Assembly: GCA_025800245.1 (NCBI GenBank)
Contig: JAOXSA010000130.1
Coordinates: 1 to 55,016, forward strand
Length of the DNA stretch: 55,016 bases
Origin: Amphritea sp.
GTDB taxonomy: Bacteria > Pseudomonadota > Gammaproteobacteria > Pseudomonadales > Balneatricaceae
Direction: 5' to 3'
Position numbers and translations under genes: made by a program. The notes beneath the pieces are model-generated. The model saw only the letters and a program-made list of their open reading frames with translations. It did no database searches and was not told the origin of the DNA. Shown piece after piece: positions 45,836-55,016 of this stretch. Each line of letters begins with the position of its first letter. Within the stretch, counting starts at the first letter, position 1.

Positions 45836-46570
45836 TTACTCGCGGTTCTCAACTTCTTTAACGGTTTTCTTAATCTCTTTCAGGCTGCTGTGGCGTACAT
45901 CGGTACCACTCACCAGATAGATCAGGTGCTCGGCCATGTTGCGGGCATGATCACCGATACGCTCCAGGCTACGCACCACCCAGATAACGTTCATAACACT
46001 GGAGATGTGGCGTGGATCTTCCATCATAAAGGTCATAAGAGAGCGCATTGCAGAGCGGTACTCCTGATCCACTTCTTTATCCTGCTTGGCTACCTTGTAT
46101 GCCAGATCAGCGTCTGAACGGGCAAAGGCGGTAAGGCAGTTCTGCAGCATGTCGCGTACCAGATTTCCGATGTGACGGACTTCCTGATAGCCGCGAATAT
46201 TGCGACCGTCTTCTGCCAGTTCTACCGCGTGACGGCAGATACGGCTGGTCTCATCACCGATACGTTCCAGATCGCTGACCGCCTTGCTGACGGAAATGAT
46301 CAGACGCAGGTCAGCCGCAGCTGGCTGACGACGGGCGATAATCAGCGTGCACTGCTCATCGATCATCAACTCCATGTCGTTGATCACTTTGTCGCTCTTG
46401 CGCGCCTGCTCAGCTTTCTTAGTGTCGCCATCGATCAGCGCTGCTACAGCATCGGTCAGCTGGCGCTCAACGATACCACCCATAGTCAGCAGCTCGGTGC
46501 GGATCTGTTCCAGTTCTTCGTTGAAGCTCTGGGAGATGTGATTGCTATGATTGTCCTGTTCGTAGGTCAC
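45836..46570 (-). CDS. phoU: Phosphate-specific transport regulator PhoU
   Basis: 244-residue helical protein that links the Pst transporter to PhoR and keeps the pho regulon off when phosphate is plentiful. Contains the paired PhoU repeats with acidic metal-binding stretches (VINDMELMIDEQC, ISVSKAVSDLERIGDE, VIWVVRSLERIGDHARNMAE). The start is GTG at 46570 with GGAG 8 bases ahead. Last gene of the pstC-pstA-pstB-phoU run. Confidence 0.96.
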   Translation of the reverse strand: MTYEQDNHSNHISQSFNEELEQIRTELLTMGGIVERQLTDAVAALIDGDTKKAEQARKSDKVINDMELMIDEQCTLIIARRQPAAADLRLIISVSKAVSDLERIGDETSRICRHAVELAEDGRNIRGYQEVRHIGNLVRDMLQNCLTAFARSDADLAYKVAKQDKEVDQEYRSAMRSLMTFMMEDPRHISSVMNVIWVVRSLERIGDHARNMAEHLIYLVSGTDVRHSSLKEIKKTVKEVENRE

Positions 46571-46587
46571 TGTTCTGTCTCCGCTGA

Positions 46588-47421
<834 letters not shown>

Positions 47422-47443
47422 CATTCTACCTATAAATGTTCGC

Positions 47444-49132
47444 TTACATCTCAAGCGCTTTGTATTTTTCTCGCAAGTGATTTCGGATCGCGATAGCTGA
47501 CAGGTTCAGCAGGGCGATAACCGCTACCAGCAGCAGCGCAGTTGCGTATACCAGTGGACGCGCCGCTTCAACGTTCGGGCTCTGGAAACCAACATCATAG
47601 ATGTGGAAGCCCAGGTGCATAAATTTCTGATCCAGGTGGATGAACGGGTAGTTGCCATCCAGCGGCAGGCTCGGTGCCAGTTTTACCACACCGACCAGCA
47701 TTAGTGGTGCTACCTCACCCGCAGCACGGGCGATTGCCAGAATCACACCGGTCATCATTGCCGGGCTGGCCATTGGCAGTACAACCTTGATCAGGGTTTC
47801 AAACTTGGTCGCACCCAGCGCCAGGCTACCTTCACGTACCGCACGAGGGATACGGCTGAGGCCTTCCTCTGTGGCAACGATTACCACCGGTACAGTCAGC
47901 AGTGCCAGGGTCAGGGATGCCCACATCAGACCCGGCGTACCGAAAGTCGGAGACGGCTTCGCTTCGGGGAAGAACAGATCATCAATGTTGCCACCCAGGA
48001 AGTAAACGAAGAAGCCCAGACCGAATACACCGTATACGATAGAGGGTACACCCGCCAGGTTGTTTACTGCGATACGGATCAGACGGGTGATAAAGCCCTG
48101 CTTGGCATACTCACGCAGGTAAACCGCTGCGACCACGCCGAACGGGGTCACCAGAATAGACATCAGGATAACCATCATCACGGTACCGAAGATCGCCGGG
48201 AAGATACCGCCTTCGGTGTTCGCCTCACGTGGGTCGTCGCTGACGAATTCCCACAGCTTAGCGAAGTAATGCAGGATCTTCTGGCCCACACCCATATCAT
48301 TCGGACGGAAGACACGGACGATCTTCGATAGCTGAATCTCAACCACTTCACCGGTGGAGACTTCAGCGGTCAGGGAGTCACGGTTGATCTGAGTGTACAG
48401 ATCAAGCAGGCGCTGCTGCAGACCTTCATACTGCTGATCCAGCTCTTTACGGCGCTGGTTGATCTCATCGTATGGACGCTGATCGGTGACATTATCCAAC
48501 TGCAGACCACGCTCTTTCAGACGCAGACGCTCCAGCTCATAGTTGATCGCGCCGATTTCGCCTTTTTCGATATCCAGAATGTCGTCGTGGATATCCAGAA
48601 CGCGTTCGATACGTTTGTCCAACTCTGCCCACAGCGCCAGATACGCATCAGACTTGTCGTAATCGTCGTAACGGCCAACTTCCTGACCCGCTTCTTTAAC
48701 AGAGCGCAGGTAGCCGTAGAAGTTACCCCATTCGTGACGTTCCGCCGCGAACAGCATCTCCGGACGGGTCTGATCTTTGAAGTAGTACTCCAGCGCCCAG
48801 GTGAAGTCGGTGCCGTTCACATCACGGTTACCGATCTTCATCAGGTGACGGGTGGAGTATTCACTGGTTTCTGGCAGGTCGATACCCGCTTCGATCAGCT
48901 GTTTGGTCAGCACTTCCGCGCTTTCAACCATCTCACCGATCATCACACGCTGTTCGCCGCCCTGGGTGTAGTTACCCTGAACGATGTCGGCAGGCCAGAA
49001 GTGGCTCAGACCGCGAACTGCGATCAGGCCCAGCAGGCCGACAACCATAATCATGCTGACGGCAACTGCACCGGCGTTCATCCATACCCATGGAGAACCG
49101 GATTTAAACCACTCTTTAACTGAGATGTTCAT
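47444..49132 (-). CDS. pstA: Phosphate ABC transporter permease PstA, with large insertion
   Basis: 562 residues, about twice the length of E. coli PstA. After the first membrane helix (residues ~18-42) comes a ~240-residue extracytoplasmic insertion rich in charged coiled coil ([36 protein letters not shown]). The C-terminal ~240 residues are the normal permease: [20 protein letters not shown] and the EAA-type loop [20 protein letters not shown]. This long form occurs in some Pseudomonas-type systems. Works with PstC as membrane channel. Confidence 0.93.
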   Translation of the reverse strand: MNISVKEWFKSGSPWVWMNAGAVAVSMIMVVGLLGLIAVRGLSHFWPADIVQGNYTQGGEQRVMIGEMVESAEVLTKQLIEAGIDLPETSEYSTRHLMKIGNRDVNGTDFTWALEYYFKDQTRPEMLFAAERHEWGNFYGYLRSVKEAGQEVGRYDDYDKSDAYLALWAELDKRIERVLDIHDDILDIEKGEIGAINYELERLRLKERGLQLDNVTDQRPYDEINQRRKELDQQYEGLQQRLLDLYTQINRDSLTAEVSTGEVVEIQLSKIVRVFRPNDMGVGQKILHYFAKLWEFVSDDPREANTEGGIFPAIFGTVMMVILMSILVTPFGVVAAVYLREYAKQGFITRLIRIAVNNLAGVPSIVYGVFGLGFFVYFLGGNIDDLFFPEAKPSPTFGTPGLMWASLTLALLTVPVVIVATEEGLSRIPRAVREGSLALGATKFETLIKVVLPMASPAMMTGVILAIARAAGEVAPLMLVGVVKLAPSLPLDGNYPFIHLDQKFMHLGFHIYDVGFQSPNVEAARPLVYATALLLVAVIALLNLSAIAIRNHLREKYKALEM

Positions 49133-49157
49133 ATATTTATATCCTCAACAACTCAGG

Positions 49158-51434
49158 TTACAGGGAACCGTACTTCTTGCGCAGGCTCTGACGGATGGTC
49201 TCCGCCAGGGTGTTCACAATGAATGTAAAGGTGAACAGCACAAAAGCAGCCAGGAACAGAATGCGGTAGTGGGTACTGCCCACCTCGGATTCTGGCATTT
49301 CAACCGCGATGTTGGCCGCCAGAGTACGCATTCCCTCGAAAATATTGATGTCCATAATCGGCGTGTTACCGGTTGCCATCAGTACGATCATGGTTTCACC
49401 CACCGCACGGCCCATACCGATCATCACCGCCGAGAAGATACCCGGGCTGGCAGTTGGCAGGACCACACGTGTCAGTGTCTGCCATGGCGTTGCACCCAGT
49501 GCCAGAGAACCGTAACTCAGATGTTTAGGTACCGCGAAGATGGCATCCTCGGTGATCGAGAAGATGGTCGGGATAACCGCAAAGCCCATCGCGATACCGA
49601 TAACCAGAGCGTTACGCTGGTCGTAGGAGATACCCAGATCGTTGGTCAGCCAATGGCGCATATTGCCGTCGAACATCGCTACTTCCAGCGCAGGGCTGAT
49701 GGCAATACTGAACCAGACTGCCAGAATGATGACAGGAATCAGGACGATTGCATCCCAGCCATCCGGCACCAGCCAGCGCACCTGTTTTGGCAGCTGGGCC
49801 CAGATAAAGGCAAAACCCAGCACCGAAATTGGCAGCACCAGCAGGGTCACAAATACCCCCGGCAGGTTTTCTTCCATAAACGGTGCCAGCCAGAGACCGG
49901 CCAGGAAGCCCAGGATTACCGTCGGCAGTGCTTCCATCAGCTCGATGAAAGGCTTCACCTTACGGCGTAGCGCAGGCACCATGAAGTAAGCGGTGTAGAT
50001 CGCACCACAGATCGCCAGTGGCGTCGCCAGCAGCATCGCATAGAACGCTGCTTTCAGGGTACCGAATGCCAGTGGCATCAGGCTGTACTTCGGTTCGAAG
50101 TCGTTGTTTGCCGCAGAGGACTGCCAGATGTATTTAGGCTTCTCGTGGCCTTCATACCAGACTTTACCCCACAGTGAGCTCCAGGATACTTCAGGGTGCT
50201 CGTTGTCGATGTGTAGCAGACGCAGCTTGTCGGCTTCTTCGATCAGCGCAGCGTTCGCACGCGGCGCCAGGGCGATCATTGAAGCATTCGTTGCAACGAC
50301 TTTTTCTGCCAGCACATTGGTATTAGCGGTGGTGTTGTAGATACGCAGTTCGCCATCGGTATCGATGGTCGCGAAACCTTTACGACGGTGCTCGATGGTC
50401 AGGTCAGTGACGGATGCGGTACCGGTTTCGAATTCCCGGATCTTGGTCATCAGCCATTCACCCTGCTCGTTACGGACCAGGAACCACTGAGATACGACGC
50501 CGTTTTCGTCACCGATCAACACCGCGTTACCGCCCAGCAGCAGCTCAAAGCTGGTGATCTTGCTGGCAGAGGCATCCAGTACCTGAGAAATGACTGGCTG
50601 GTTCTGTTTACGCAGATCAACCACCGCCATTTTGGTGTTATCGCCTGCGGCCATCAGCCACATCAGATCCGGCATCAGCAGCAGCTTTTTAATATCCAGA
50701 CCCAGATCCGGCAGCGCTGTGGTGCTCTGTTCCAGCTCGACTTCGCCGGTGAACAGGTTTTCTGTCTGGGTGATGAATACCGCTTTCAGGTTGTCCTGAG
50801 TACCGCCGATCAGCGCGAAGTTCTCTTCGCCACCGTTAAAGGCCAGACGCTCCAGCGAGACATCATTGATGTCGATTGGATCTGCGCCCAGTGGATAGGT
50901 GATAGACGGCAGAATAACCCGCTTACCGTCCGGGTAAGTGGATTTGTACTCGTGCTTGAATGCCAGCGCCTGACCGTTGCTCAGACCCAGTGCAAACAGA
51001 TGGCTGTCTTCGGATGCCAGGGCGAAGCTGGTCACTGTGGAGTCGGCTGGAATGTCAGCCTGAACAGTGTTGATAATGTTGCCGCTGACAGTGCTGAAAA
51101 ACACCATTTCACCGAGGTCGGAAACCCGCAGACCGATCTCTGCCTGTTCTTCCATGGCCAGGTAAAGGGTCTCTCCCGATCCCGGAATAGCATAAGGCTC
51201 AACAATCTTGCTTTCATGTTGCCATGGCTGAACGTCCGCAGAGCGGAACATCGGCACGACTTCATAGAGCAGATAAAAGAAGATCAACAGGATCGCGATA
51301 ATAACGCTGATTCCGCCCATGCCGATGCCGACACTGGCTGCCTTGTCTTTAAAGGCGCGGAATTTACGTCCCCGGCGGGCTGCCGGAGTATCGAAATCCA
51401 GATCAGGAATAACGGAGTTGTTCTCAATATTCAT
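49158..51434 (-). CDS. pstC: Phosphate ABC transporter permease PstC, with large periplasmic domain
   Basis: 758 residues, far longer than E. coli PstC (about 320). One membrane helix (~36-58) is followed by a ~390-residue beta-rich region with repeated WD/propeller-like segments (TTALPDLGLDIKKLLLMPDL; DLTIEHRRKGFATIDTDGEL), then a normal permease part with several helices and the EAA loop [18 protein letters not shown]. The large domain is presumably periplasmic and may contact PstS. It starts its own transcript from a Pho box 53 bp upstream and follows the pstS terminator. Confidence 0.93.
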   Translation of the reverse strand: MNIENNSVIPDLDFDTPAARRGRKFRAFKDKAASVGIGMGGISVIIAILLIFFYLLYEVVPMFRSADVQPWQHESKIVEPYAIPGSGETLYLAMEEQAEIGLRVSDLGEMVFFSTVSGNIINTVQADIPADSTVTSFALASEDSHLFALGLSNGQALAFKHEYKSTYPDGKRVILPSITYPLGADPIDINDVSLERLAFNGGEENFALIGGTQDNLKAVFITQTENLFTGEVELEQSTTALPDLGLDIKKLLLMPDLMWLMAAGDNTKMAVVDLRKQNQPVISQVLDASASKITSFELLLGGNAVLIGDENGVVSQWFLVRNEQGEWLMTKIREFETGTASVTDLTIEHRRKGFATIDTDGELRIYNTTANTNVLAEKVVATNASMIALAPRANAALIEEADKLRLLHIDNEHPEVSWSSLWGKVWYEGHEKPKYIWQSSAANNDFEPKYSLMPLAFGTLKAAFYAMLLATPLAICGAIYTAYFMVPALRRKVKPFIELMEALPTVILGFLAGLWLAPFMEENLPGVFVTLLVLPISVLGFAFIWAQLPKQVRWLVPDGWDAIVLIPVIILAVWFSIAISPALEVAMFDGNMRHWLTNDLGISYDQRNALVIGIAMGFAVIPTIFSITEDAIFAVPKHLSYGSLALGATPWQTLTRVVLPTASPGIFSAVMIGMGRAVGETMIVLMATGNTPIMDINIFEGMRTLAANIAVEMPESEVGSTHYRILFLAAFVLFTFTFIVNTLAETIRQSLRKKYGSL

Positions 51435-51486
51435 GATGCGTTTCTACGGTGATAAAAGATGGATGGCGGTAAGATAAACTGAGTTC

Positions 51487-51504
51487 ATGACAGAAATGTT
51501 ACAG
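51487..51504 (-). promoter_or_regulatory. Pho box upstream of pstC
   Basis: On the minus strand: CTGTAAC, spacer ATTT, CTGTCAT, with TATCTT a plausible -10 downstream. Gives pstC-pstA-pstB-phoU a PhoB-dependent promoter separate from pstS. Confidence 0.85.
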
Positions 51505-51528
51505 AACTGTAATAAAACTTTTACATAC

Positions 51529-51556
51529 AAAAAAAGGAGCCCCTGAGGACTCCTTT
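51529..51556 (-). terminator. Terminator after pstS
   Basis: On the minus strand: AAAGGAG ... CTCCTTT stem (51556-51550 / 51539-51533) with inner CCT/AGG pairing, then a U-tract to 51529. It lies 45 bp past the pstS stop and lets pstS be made in excess of the membrane subunits. Confidence 0.9.
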
Positions 51557-51600
51557 CTTATCGATGCGGGGCGATTATACCCCAGAGAAACTGACCTGTC

Positions 51601-52572
51601 TTACAGACCCAGTTCCTTCATCTGCTTTTCAACCAGAGTTGCTGGCAGTGGGATGTAACCATCCTTAACAACAACTTCCTGACCTACTTTAGCCATAACC
51701 ATTTTCAGGAATTCGCGAGTCATAGGATCCAGATCTTTACCCGGTGCTTTGTTTACGTAAACGTACAGAGCACGAGCCAGTGGGTAAGAGCCGTTCAGGG
51801 CGTTAGCCGGAGTCGCTTCAACGAAAGGAGTACCTGGCTTCTTAGTCAGTGGCAGAGCACGTACAGAAGAAGTCTTGTAACCGATACCAGAGTAACCGAT
51901 ACCGTTCAGGGAAGTAGAAACAGACTGTACAACAGAAGCAGAACCTGGCTGCTCGTTTACGTTGTTGCGGAAGTCACCTTTACACAGTGCTTTCTTCTTG
52001 AAGTAACCGTAAGTACCGGATACAGAGTTACGACCGAAGATCTGGAAACCCTGAGAAGCCAGTGCGCCAGTTGCGCCTACGTCACCCCAGTTGTTTACTT
52101 CTTCAGCTTCGCCACACTTACGGGTAGAAGAGAAGATAGCGTCTACCTGAGGAATAGTCAGACCTTCGATAGCGTTATCTTTGTTTACGAATACAGCCAG
52201 AGCGTCAATTGCTACAGCAACCGGAGTTGGCTTGTAACCGAATTTCTTCTCGAACGCTTCGATCTCTTTGTCCTTCATCTTACGGGACATCGGACCCAGG
52301 TTAGAAGTACCTTCGGTCAGTGCTGGTGGAGCAGTAGAAGAACCTGCAGCCTGAATCTGAACGTTAACGTTAGGGTAGTTACGCTTGAACTCTTCAGCCC
52401 ACAGCGTCATCAGGTTAGCCAGAGTGTCAGAACCTACAGAAGACAGGTTACCGGAAACACCGGAAGCCTTCTGGTAAGTTGGCAGGTTAGCATCCAGCAG
52501 ATCAGATGCACTTGCAGTCAGACAGGTTGCGGTCATTGCAACAGCTGCAAAAATCTTCTTCATTGGTTTCAT
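51601..52572 (-). CDS. pstS: Periplasmic phosphate-binding protein PstS
   Basis: 323 residues. The ATG at 52572 follows GGAGCTTG and gives a signal peptide ([19 protein letters not shown]). The mature part is a type-II binding protein of the PstS group: [60 protein letters not shown] and [12 protein letters not shown], where serine and aspartate ligands of phosphate sit. Separate transcript from the rest of pst, with its own Pho box and terminator. Confidence 0.96.
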   Translation of the reverse strand: MKPMKKIFAAVAMTATCLTASASDLLDANLPTYQKASGVSGNLSSVGSDTLANLMTLWAEEFKRNYPNVNVQIQAAGSSTAPPALTEGTSNLGPMSRKMKDKEIEAFEKKFGYKPTPVAVAIDALAVFVNKDNAIEGLTIPQVDAIFSSTRKCGEAEEVNNWGDVGATGALASQGFQIFGRNSVSGTYGYFKKKALCKGDFRNNVNEQPGSASVVQSVSTSLNGIGYSGIGYKTSSVRALPLTKKPGTPFVEATPANALNGSYPLARALYVYVNKAPGKDLDPMTREFLKMVMAKVGQEVVVKDGYIPLPATLVEKQMKELGL

Positions 52573-52584
52573 TACAAGCTCCAC

Positions 52585-52834
52585 ACAAGTGAGTTTTTAA
52601 CTCGGAAAGTTTGAGTGTTTTATTTCGATGGGGAGCAATATAAGCGGGTTTTGTGACAGGTATGTGACAGGCTGTAATATTTTTTAACCACTTATTACCC
52701 ACGGCAACTATATTTTAAGTAGACCAAAGTAGGGGCTGTGGTAGTAGAATACCTTCAGTCCTTATTACCCCGAGGGTATGGTTTGTAGTCAGGTAATGAG
52801 CCTGTGATTATCGTACCCAGAACCCGGAAGCGAG
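52585..52834. promoter_or_regulatory. pstS / thioesterase divergent promoter region
   Basis: 250 bp. The pstS side contains the Pho box (52653-52670) and a -10 TTATAT (complement of 52637-52643). The thioesterase side has no clear -35/-10 that I can support. Confidence 0.5.
52653..52670 (-). promoter_or_regulatory. Pho box upstream of pstS
   Basis: On the minus strand: two perfect CTGTCAC heptamers separated by ATAC, followed after about ten bases by TTATAT. It is the strongest PhoB site in the window. Confidence 0.93.
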
Positions 52835-53236
52835 ATGATGAATACTGAAAATACATTACTGAAACCCGAAGGCGAACTCAGCCTGCGCTGCCCGGCAGCG
52901 GGGGATGCTGCAAATATGTTTGGTGATGTTTATGGCGGCTGGGTTGCTTCGCAATCTGTGCTGGCTGCGGAAATTCGTGCCGCTGAAGAAGCGGAAGGCC
53001 GGGTTGCAACAGTATCGATCGGTGCGATGAGTTTTATGGCGCCGGTGCTGGAAGGTACGATTCTGAGTTTCTATACCCAGGTGAAAGAACTGGGTACCAG
53101 CTCATTGCGGATTAAAGTTGAAGTCTGGGGCTGCTGTCCGGACGGTCGTGATCTGCGCAAAGTGACCGAAACCGAGTGTGTACAGGTGGCTATCGATGGT
53201 CACGGTCATATTCGTGCACTGGACTTTGGCCGTTAA
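52835..53236 (+). CDS. Acyl-CoA thioesterase, hotdog fold (YciA-like)
   Basis: 133 residues, single hotdog domain. The family motif PAAGDAANMFGDVYGGWVASQ contains the catalytic-type aspartate region; VSIGAMSFMAPVLEGTILSFY follows. Hydrolyses acyl-CoA in relatives; preferred chain length unknown. Start ATG at 52835 follows GGAAGCGAG. Divergent from pstS and without operon partners. Confidence 0.86.
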   Translation: MMNTENTLLKPEGELSLRCPAAGDAANMFGDVYGGWVASQSVLAAEIRAAEEAEGRVATVSIGAMSFMAPVLEGTILSFYTQVKELGTSSLRIKVEVWGCCPDGRDLRKVTETECVQVAIDGHGHIRALDFGR

Positions 53237-53267
53237 TTCTTTGTTCGCTTTTCAGCGGGCGTAAGTC

Positions 53268-54497
53268 TTAGCCAAAGAACCAGTAACCCACCACAATTGC
53301 CGCTACGATACCGGCCAGATCCGCGGTAAGACCGCAGGCCAGTGCGTGGCGGGTATGCCTTATCCCTACTGAACCGAAGTAGACCGCCAGTACATAGAAG
53401 GTGGTTTCGGTTGATCCCTGAATAATGGCCGCAATTCTTGCGGCAAACGACTCGACGCCATGGGTGTTCATGGTTTCCAGCATCATCGCCCGTGCTCCCG
53501 AGCCACTTAATGGCTTCATCAGTGCGGTGGGCAGGGCGTCGGCAAATCGGGTATCCAGACCAAACAGCGCAACAGTTTCCCGCAATAACCAGACAAAGCC
53601 ATCCATCGCCCCACTGGCACGAAAGACTCCGATGGCAACCAGCATTGCCAGCAGATAGGGGATGATCATAATCGCCACATCAAAGCCCTGTTTCGCCCCT
53701 TCAACAAAGCTCTCGTAGATGTTAACGCCTTTGAGGTGCGCGGCACTCAGGAAGCAGACAATGGCGCTGAAGATCAGTAGATTGCCGATCAGTGAGGATT
53801 GTTGCTGAAGCTGATCTACAGTCAGGGTGGCGAAGTAGCCGACAAACGCCAGCAGCACGGCGGCAAAGCCACCCAGATAAAACAGCGTGACCCGTTCCCA
53901 GAGGCGGATCTTCTGCACCCAGGACACTGCCAGCAGCCCGGCCATGGTGGAGCAACTGGTGGCGATCAGGATTGGAATAAACACTGCGGTGGGATCGGTG
54001 GAGCCCTGCTGAGCCCGATAGAGGAATACGGTGATCGGGAACAGGGTGACCGAAGAGGTATTCAGTACCAGAAACAGAATCTGAGCGTTGCTGGCGGTCT
54101 CTTTTTTCGGATTCAGGCTTTGCAGATCCTGCATCGCCTTAAGGCCCAGCGGGGTCGCAGCGTTATCCAGTCCCAGCATATTGGCTGACAGGTTCATGGT
54201 CATAGAGCCGATCGCTGGGTGGCCTTTTGGTACTTCAGGCATCAGTCGGGTAAACAGTGGGCTCAGACCATTGGCAAGTTTATCCACAAGCCCGGCCGCT
54301 TCCGCCAGCTTCATAATCCCCAGCCAGAACGCCAGCGTACCGATCAGCCCCAGCGCCAGCTCTACCGAGAGCTTCGACATATCGAAGGTGGCCTGCACCA
54401 TCCGCTGAAACACTTCGACATCACCAACCGCCAGCCACTGCCAGAGCCCACCGGCAAACGCCAGTAGGAAGAAACCCAGCCAGATACGGTGCAGCAT
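53268..54497 (-). CDS. Nucleoside-recognition-domain membrane protein (SpmA/SpmB-type fusion)
   Basis: 409 residues with about ten membrane helices, built of two related halves corresponding to the spore-maturation proteins SpmA and SpmB; it is found widely in non-sporing gammaproteobacteria. Half-motifs include MTMNLSANMLGLDNAATPLG and LSGSGARAMMLETMNTHG, LKPLSGSGARxx-type. Role unknown; possibly transport. Convergent with the thioesterase gene. Confidence 0.85.
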   Translation of the reverse strand: MLHRIWLGFFLLAFAGGLWQWLAVGDVEVFQRMVQATFDMSKLSVELALGLIGTLAFWLGIMKLAEAAGLVDKLANGLSPLFTRLMPEVPKGHPAIGSMTMNLSANMLGLDNAATPLGLKAMQDLQSLNPKKETASNAQILFLVLNTSSVTLFPITVFLYRAQQGSTDPTAVFIPILIATSCSTMAGLLAVSWVQKIRLWERVTLFYLGGFAAVLLAFVGYFATLTVDQLQQQSSLIGNLLIFSAIVCFLSAAHLKGVNIYESFVEGAKQGFDVAIMIIPYLLAMLVAIGVFRASGAMDGFVWLLRETVALFGLDTRFADALPTALMKPLSGSGARAMMLETMNTHGVESFAARIAAIIQGSTETTFYVLAVYFGSVGIRHTRHALACGLTADLAGIVAAIVVGYWFFG

Positions 54498-54662
54498 GTC
54501 AGAATTCCCCTGATTTCAGTGAGATAGAACGGTATCACTGCTGCCAGTAGCTTGAATCAGTTTGTAGTTGAGTTCAAGGGACTACCCAACTTGTGTATGT
54601 TTAGTGGACTATCGATTGCACCTTCACTAACGTTGAGAGCTTCATAAAGCAGGTAGTAGTTC
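54498..54662. other. Divergent intergenic region
   Basis: 165 bp between the SpmA/SpmB-type gene and the partial PAS gene. I see no supported terminator, promoter pair or repeat. Confidence 0.3.
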
Positions 54663-55016
54663 ATGTCTTCGCAGTACGATCATCTTATTCATATTCAGAA
54701 TCCGGAAGAGTTTGCTCTGTATGAGCTGATTCCCGACGTTGTCTGGGTGTTTGATCTGGATAAGCATGGCTGGTGGTGGGGAAATCAGGCCGCCATCGGT
54801 TTCTGGGGACTGGATTGTCTGGATGATCTGATTAATAAAGATCTCTCCGGCGATACTCAGGGTGCCCGTGAACGCACGGTGCAGACCTTCGAACTGGCGG
54901 CTAAGAACGGCCTGACCATCGATCCCTGGACCACTTATCCGAATGGCAAGCCGAAAACTCTGTTTATGCGTCACCGGGCCTGTTTACTGGGGCCTGAAAA
55001 GCACCGGGGCATCATC
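54663..55016 (+). CDS. PAS-domain sensor protein, C-terminus beyond window
   Basis: First 118 residues of a gene that runs off the right edge. A PAS-like start is clear: LYELIPDVVWVFDLDKHGWW, WGNQAAIGFWGLDCLDDL. Such N-termini usually precede GGDEF/EAL or histidine-kinase modules, but the output cannot be known here. ATG at 54663 with AGGTAG upstream. Confidence 0.75.
   Translation, partial: MSSQYDHLIHIQNPEEFALYELIPDVVWVFDLDKHGWWWGNQAAIGFWGLDCLDDLINKDLSGDTQGARERTVQTFELAAKNGLTIDPWTTYPNGKPKTLFMRHRACLLGPEKHRGII

Noticed and set aside
50388-51452. 354-codon open frame opposite pstC
   Set aside because: Shadow of pstC; no family features.

Overview
The window looks like chromosomal DNA of a marine gammaproteobacterium, most likely Oceanospirillales/Oceanospirillaceae. 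This rests on gene content (180-kDa NAD-glutamate dehydrogenase, HexR, TakP-type TRAP uptake, a Pil-Chp-like chemosensory cluster, long PstC/PstA, UbiC-UbiA next to PhoBR) and not on a database match. Most genes are moderately GC-rich housekeeping or signalling genes. Two islands look transferred: an IS200-type element (about 4831-5456) and an AT-rich Abi_2 gene with an upstream RNA-like element (20222-21306).

Layout. 1-4825: partial thiC (-), a chemoreceptor and a YeiH-type exporter, closed by a strong terminator. 4831-10606: IS200-type element, then gdhB and a 75-residue orphan. 10634-15624: a two-gene unit (AraC-type regulator fused to a large helical-repeat region, then receiver plus degenerate kinase protein), divergent from an orphan family-3 solute-binding protein. 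15801-18732: FMN glutamate-synthase-like protein, a small PA3496-type protein and hexR. 19035-23276: TRAP substrate-binding protein convergent with dctM/dctQ, with the Abi_2 gene between them. 23453-25207: DUF416 gene and three small uncharacterised genes. 25586-34351: pilG-pilH-pilI-pilJ-chpA-like chemosensory operon ending in a stand-alone periplasmic PilJ-domain protein. 34355-38957: MDR oxidoreductase, cysZ, and a rubrerythrin/Fe-S/DUF3501 operon. 39138-52572: the phosphate system (phoBR; pstS, pstC-pstA-pstB-phoU) with three readable Pho boxes, interrupted by ubiCA, a DUF1415 gene, a thioredoxin-like/GGDEF fusion and a 66-residue orphan. 52835-55016: acyl-CoA thioesterase, a SpmA/SpmB-type membrane protein and the start of a PAS sensor gene.

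Most interesting signals. (1) The Abi_2 (AbiF/AbiD-like, HEPN R-x4-H) gene is preceded by a compact promoter-RNA-terminator unit. Its U-tract touches the start codon and its 3' stem arm contains the gene's Shine-Dalgarno sequence, so it is a candidate toxin/ncRNA-antitoxin module. (2) A 263-bp element at 42756-43018 has 32-nt terminal inverted repeats and two long internal hairpins forming a three-way junction. It is unexplained by any gene and could be a MITE-like element or a structured RNA. (3) Two unusual signalling fusions occur: AraC plus STAND-like helical repeats, and DsbA-like plus pseudo-receiver plus GGDEF.
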